Below are positions 60,456 to 64,000 of a DNA stretch of 64,000 nucleotides, in pieces. The position numbers and the translations under genes are program-made. Within the stretch, counting starts at the first letter, position 1. Every line of letters begins with the position of its first letter. The stretch comes from Daphnia pulex (Eukaryota > Arthropoda > Branchiopoda > Diplostraca > Daphniidae): contig NC_060019.1 of NCBI RefSeq assembly GCF_021134715.1, positions 6,944,001 through 7,008,000 on the forward strand, given 5' to 3'. The notes beneath the pieces were generated by a model. That model did no database searches, was not told the DNA's origin, and worked only from the letters and a program-made list of their open reading frames with translations.

Positions 60456-60957
60456 TTGTAATTCTGAGATAAGCAACAACCCACGAGTCAAAATCTAGCG
60501 GTTTTTGTCTTATCGATGACGTCCAGCTTTCCTTTTTTATTCGACAAGTACTTGACAGCTATCGAGCTTCAACTACCAAAAATGTTGTAGAAAATTGGGC
60601 GGTCTGCTTGGACAAGGTGTTGCCAATTTATTTTTAAAAATTTTAGCTGTCAGCACATTTTAAAAACAATTGCAGCCGATGTTGGCCGATGCAAAAAAAA
60701 TTTCGGATATTTTTGAAGAAAAATTTTAGCTTAGTGATTTTAGGAAATCTATTTAAAGAAAGTATTTCTTAATTTTTGTCAAAGTCACAAGGTTTGTTAG
60801 CTAACTGTTTTCTTCTATTTCGTATCACACGTGAGTGACGTACGTCCGTACGTCTGACTGCATACATCTAAATTTTTGCTGGTTTTTTTTGTTCAGGCGT
60901 GAAAATTTTCATTGGTTTTGCTGTTTTGTTTGTAAACCAACAATTTGTGTTTTCACA
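60456..60957. promoter_or_regulatory. Shared divergent promoter region, synaptophysin-like / ILVBL
   Basis: About 500 bp between divergent start codons; no TATA box obvious. CACACGTGAGTGACGTACGT near 60,827-60,846 contains an E-box (CACGTG) and a CRE-like TGACGT. Confidence 0.5.
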
Positions 60958-63616
60958 ATGACGTTCGATTTCTCCATACTGGCCACCGGACTTCAGGAAA
61001 CTGGAATATCTATGTTTCTCGGATCGGCCATTATAGGGGCAGTAATTGGCTGGGGTTTCAAAAAATTCAATTTGATATATTTGGCCATGCACCAGGTTTG
61101 TTTATATCCTATCATTCATGGGTGTGATTTTTTTCCTTATCCTTGTATGCTTTATGCTGTTTAGGTTGATACTACATCAAAACGAAATGGGGGTGAAATT
61201 GTTGCCAAAGTCTTGGAAGCTCACAACATCAAACACATGTTTACATTGGCTGGAGGACATATTTCACCTATTCTAGCTGCTGCAGAAAAAATTGGAATAA
61301 AAGTGGTTGATACAAGACATGAGGTAAGTAATACAGTTATTAATGCATGAATTAATTTACTATTGATAATTAATATTACTTTTAGGTTTCAGCAGTATTT
61401 GCTGCTGATGCTGTAGCTAGAATGACAGGGACAGTTGGGGTTGTTGCAGTAACAGCTGGACCTGGATTAACCAACACTGTGACTGCCATAAAAAATGCTC
61501 AGATGGCTGAATCACCCATTCTGTTGCTAGGTAAACCTAATATATCTTTTTTAATCTATTGTTGTTTCTTTGCTATCGTATTTTAATTGCCTCTAAAACA
61601 ATTAACATTCAAGGTGGAGCGGCAGCAACAATATTGAAAGGTCGCGGTGCACTTCAAGATATTGATCAGATGTCTTTATTTAGCCCGCTCTGTAAATATT
61701 GTGTTAGTGTTACCTCCATCCGAGATATTGCCCCTATTCTGAGGACCGCATTACAAATTGCTCAGTCCGATACACCTGGTAAAAGGAAGATTTCTTGTTT
61801 ACTAACTTTGTTTAAGTTGGTAGGCTTAATAGATATAATTTGTTTTCGCATTCAATAGGTCCCGTATTCGTAGAAATGCCAATAGATGTTCTTTACAGTT
61901 ACGAACTTGTAAAACGGGAAGTTGGTGCGAAAAGTGACGGCAAAGGCATAATGAACAAAATTGTTAATTGGTACTATAACATCCATCAACTCTGTTGCAC
62001 AAGTCTTCTAACGAATTGATATTGAAGGTATTTAAATAACTATGTGGACAACATATTCGCTGGAGCTTGGGAACCAGTAGAAGTCAATCCGTTAGCCGTC
62101 CATATCCCAATGCCAACCAGTCAGCAAGGTTTGATAAAGTTCCCTAAAAACATGTAATACTCGTATTAACAAGCACATTTTATAGTTTTGAAATGCGTCG
62201 AGCTCTTGTCGAAAGCCAAACGACCCCTTATTCTAATGGGAAGCCAATCTACCCTCCCGCCCGTCAAAAGCGAGGAACTAGTCAGAGCAATTAACCGGTT
62301 AGGAATTCCTTGCTATTTAGGTGGAATGTCCAGAGGACTTCTTGGAGCTAAAAGTGATTTACAGGTTAGTATATTATTATTATCTTCTTTTTTGTGTGTG
62401 AAATAATTTCTTCTTATTACGTTATGATTCAATATACAGGCGAGGCAACACAGACGAGAAGCTCTTAAGGAAGCTGATTTGATTATCTTGGCCGGTTCTG
62501 TTTGCGATTTCCGACTCTCTTATGGCCGTGTTCTTCCCCGCAAGGCTCCAATCATTGCCGTCAATCGCAACAAAGATCAACTGCACAGAGTAATGATCAT
62601 ACGACACTTTGCAGTCTATCTTATATTGGAATTAATAATAATATGGTTTTTTTTCTTCTATAGAACTCTGACATGTTCTGGAAACCAGCCGTTGCAGTAC
62701 AGGCAGACGTGGGTACATTTCTTGTCGAACTCTCTGAAGCAGCCGACGGCATGAAATGGGATCCCGACTGGGTAGCTACGCTCCAGCAACGGGACAAGGA
62801 GAAAGAAATTGCCACCGAAAAGGTAATTTTTAAAATATTTCTTCTCCATGCCAAACATTTGATGATTTTTATGTAATGCAGATGGCGACCGAAGAAACGG
62901 AAACACATTTGAATCCCTTGGCAGTACTACACTCATTGGAAACAATTTTACCTGAAAACGCCATTCTTGTGGCCGACGGAGGAGATTTCGTTGGATCGGC
63001 AGCCTACATCTTGAGACCACGCCTTCCATTGAGCTGGCTGGACCCTGGAGCATTTGGAACACTTGGAGTTGGCGGTGGATTTGCTCTTGGTGCCAAACTC
63101 GCCCGTCCGGACAGTGAGGTAGGTGACCCTTGTTTAGTGGGAAAACTTCTTGAATCACGAGATTGAACCACATTTCATCCTTTGTTAAGGTCTGGATCGT
63201 ATGGGGTGACGGCTCGTGCGGATACTCTGTTGCTGAATTCGACACTTTCACTCGCTTCAAATTGCCAGTCATGGCACTAGTAGGCAATGACGCTGCGTGG
63301 ACACAAATTCTAAGAGAGCAAGTCACTATCCTTGGCACTGATGTTGCTTGCAAATTAACGGTAACATTTTTAACAGGAAACATAGATTAGGTGTTTTATT
63401 TAAAAATTTTGTCGCTTTATTATATAGCACACGGATTACCATGTAGTCGCCCAGGGGTACGGGGGCTTAGGTTACGTTCTGAAGAGAGAGAACTCCAGTG
63501 AGATCGACAACATGCTGAACAAAGCGCGAGAAGAAAGCCAACAAACGGGAAAAAGTGTTTTGATCAACGCCTTGATTGGAAAAACAGGATTCCGTGAGGG
63601 CAGCATTTCCGTCTGA
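60958..63616 (+). CDS. Ilvbl: ILVBL / 2-hydroxyacyl-CoA lyase 2 (acetolactate synthase-like)
   Basis: Twelve exons: 60,958-61,095; 61,165-61,323; 61,386-61,530; 61,614-61,778; 61,859-61,970; about 62,029-62,128; 62,186-62,364; 62,440-62,589; 62,664-62,822; 62,882-63,118; 63,190-63,360; 63,428-63,616; about 634 residues, the family length. An N-terminal membrane anchor ([15 protein letters not shown]) precedes the TPP-binding Pyr domain ([20 protein letters not shown]; catalytic Glu in DTRHE near 99), the central domain, and the PP domain with [15 protein letters not shown] and VGNDAAW, which bind Mg-TPP. The animal enzyme sits in the ER and cleaves 2-hydroxy fatty acyl-CoA to a shortened aldehyde and formyl-CoA. 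Border of exon 6 is uncertain by a base. AATAAA follows at about 63,661. Confidence 0.93.
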
Positions 63617-63905
63617 TTCCGCTCAACCATGAATGTAGAATCAAATTATATATTCGTTATAAATAAATGAGACACTTATGGGGAACAAACCGATCGTAAC
63701 TTCCACAAAACAGTTTGTATTTCAACAGCTATAGCTGGTTGAAGGTCGACTCTGTCAGTAACAACCGAAAGAACGGAAGTTTTGAAACGGCTAACCACAA
63801 TTATTCGTCACGTAAAAAAACTAGAAATTAATCAATGCATGTCTTCCGTTCCACCAGATAATCGTACAAGCGAACTCTTTCTACAGTAAATCAAGTCATT
63901 TTATA

Positions 63906-64000
63906 TCACTTAGTCTCCAAAGAAACAACTCCCATAATGCGCTTGTCGCGATTTTCGGCGAATGGATGGTGTTTTCCGTTGATTTTGACGTTCCAGTTAT
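63906..64000 (-). CDS. 3' end of a further minus-strand gene, unidentified
   Basis: From the right edge a frame reads NWNVKINGKHHPFAENR, then KRIMGVVSLETK and a TGA at 63,906-63,908. It is tail to tail with ILVBL, about 290 bp from its stop. Too short to assign a family. Confidence 0.5.
   Translation of the reverse strand, partial: NWNVKINGKHHPFAENRDKRIMGVVSLETK

Noticed and set aside
60835..61164. Upstream start of ILVBL at 60,835
   Set aside because: That frame is short and runs through the intron; the ATG at 60,958 gives the family N-terminus and membrane anchor.

Overview
The window is nuclear DNA of an animal. Genes have many short GT-AG introns, and the conserved single-copy genes (PP6 catalytic subunit, mitochondrial bS16m, a chloride-type alpha-amylase, a synaptophysin-family protein, ILVBL) are metazoan. 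Short introns, tight gene spacing, copia elements primed by a half initiator tRNA-Met and many small inverted-repeat elements suggest an arthropod. A branchiopod crustacean such as Daphnia is my best guess; that is inference, not something the sequence proves.

Layout. (1) Positions 1-24,000 are a set of transposons nested inside one another. A non-LTR retrotransposon is interrupted by an element with inverted ends of about 170 bp (753-23,238). That element carries a CXC-type protein family with a PIN-like nuclease signature. It is interrupted by copia element 1 (3,054 to about 19,309). Copia 1 is split inside its reverse transcriptase by a 12.3 kb insert (6,116-18,441) flanked by a 7-bp duplication. 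The insert carries two divergent intron-containing genes: a tandem zinc-finger gene on minus and an unrecognised gene on plus. The plus gene is itself broken by a 1.06 kb near-perfect palindrome (10,483-11,545) and by a young, nearly complete copia element 2 (12,368-17,540). (2) Positions 24,000-46,800 are repeat-dense. They hold two diverged copies of a roughly 6 kb segment (20.5-26.8 kb and 41.6-47.6 kb), two copies of a coiled-coil gene remnant, a tandemly duplicated unknown gene, a dead casein-kinase-1-like copy, LINE fragments and several hairpin or TA-flanked miniature elements. (3) Positions 46,800-64,000 are ordinary gene space with little repeat: a NACHT-LRR gene (minus, 8 coding exons), PP6 (minus) head-to-head with bS16m (plus), alpha-amylase (minus, 14 exons), a synaptophysin-like gene (minus) head-to-head with ILVBL (plus), and the 3' end of one more minus-strand gene at the right edge.

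The right-hand genes do not form a pathway: they are unrelated genes of secretion, translation, signalling and lipid metabolism, with two divergent pairs sharing short promoters. The 3' end of the NACHT-LRR gene lies in the duplicated segment, which left a broken copy of its last two exons at 26.0-26.8 kb. For the five multi-exon genes listed with full exon coordinates, exon lengths sum to a multiple of three and give proteins of family-typical size where a family norm exists.
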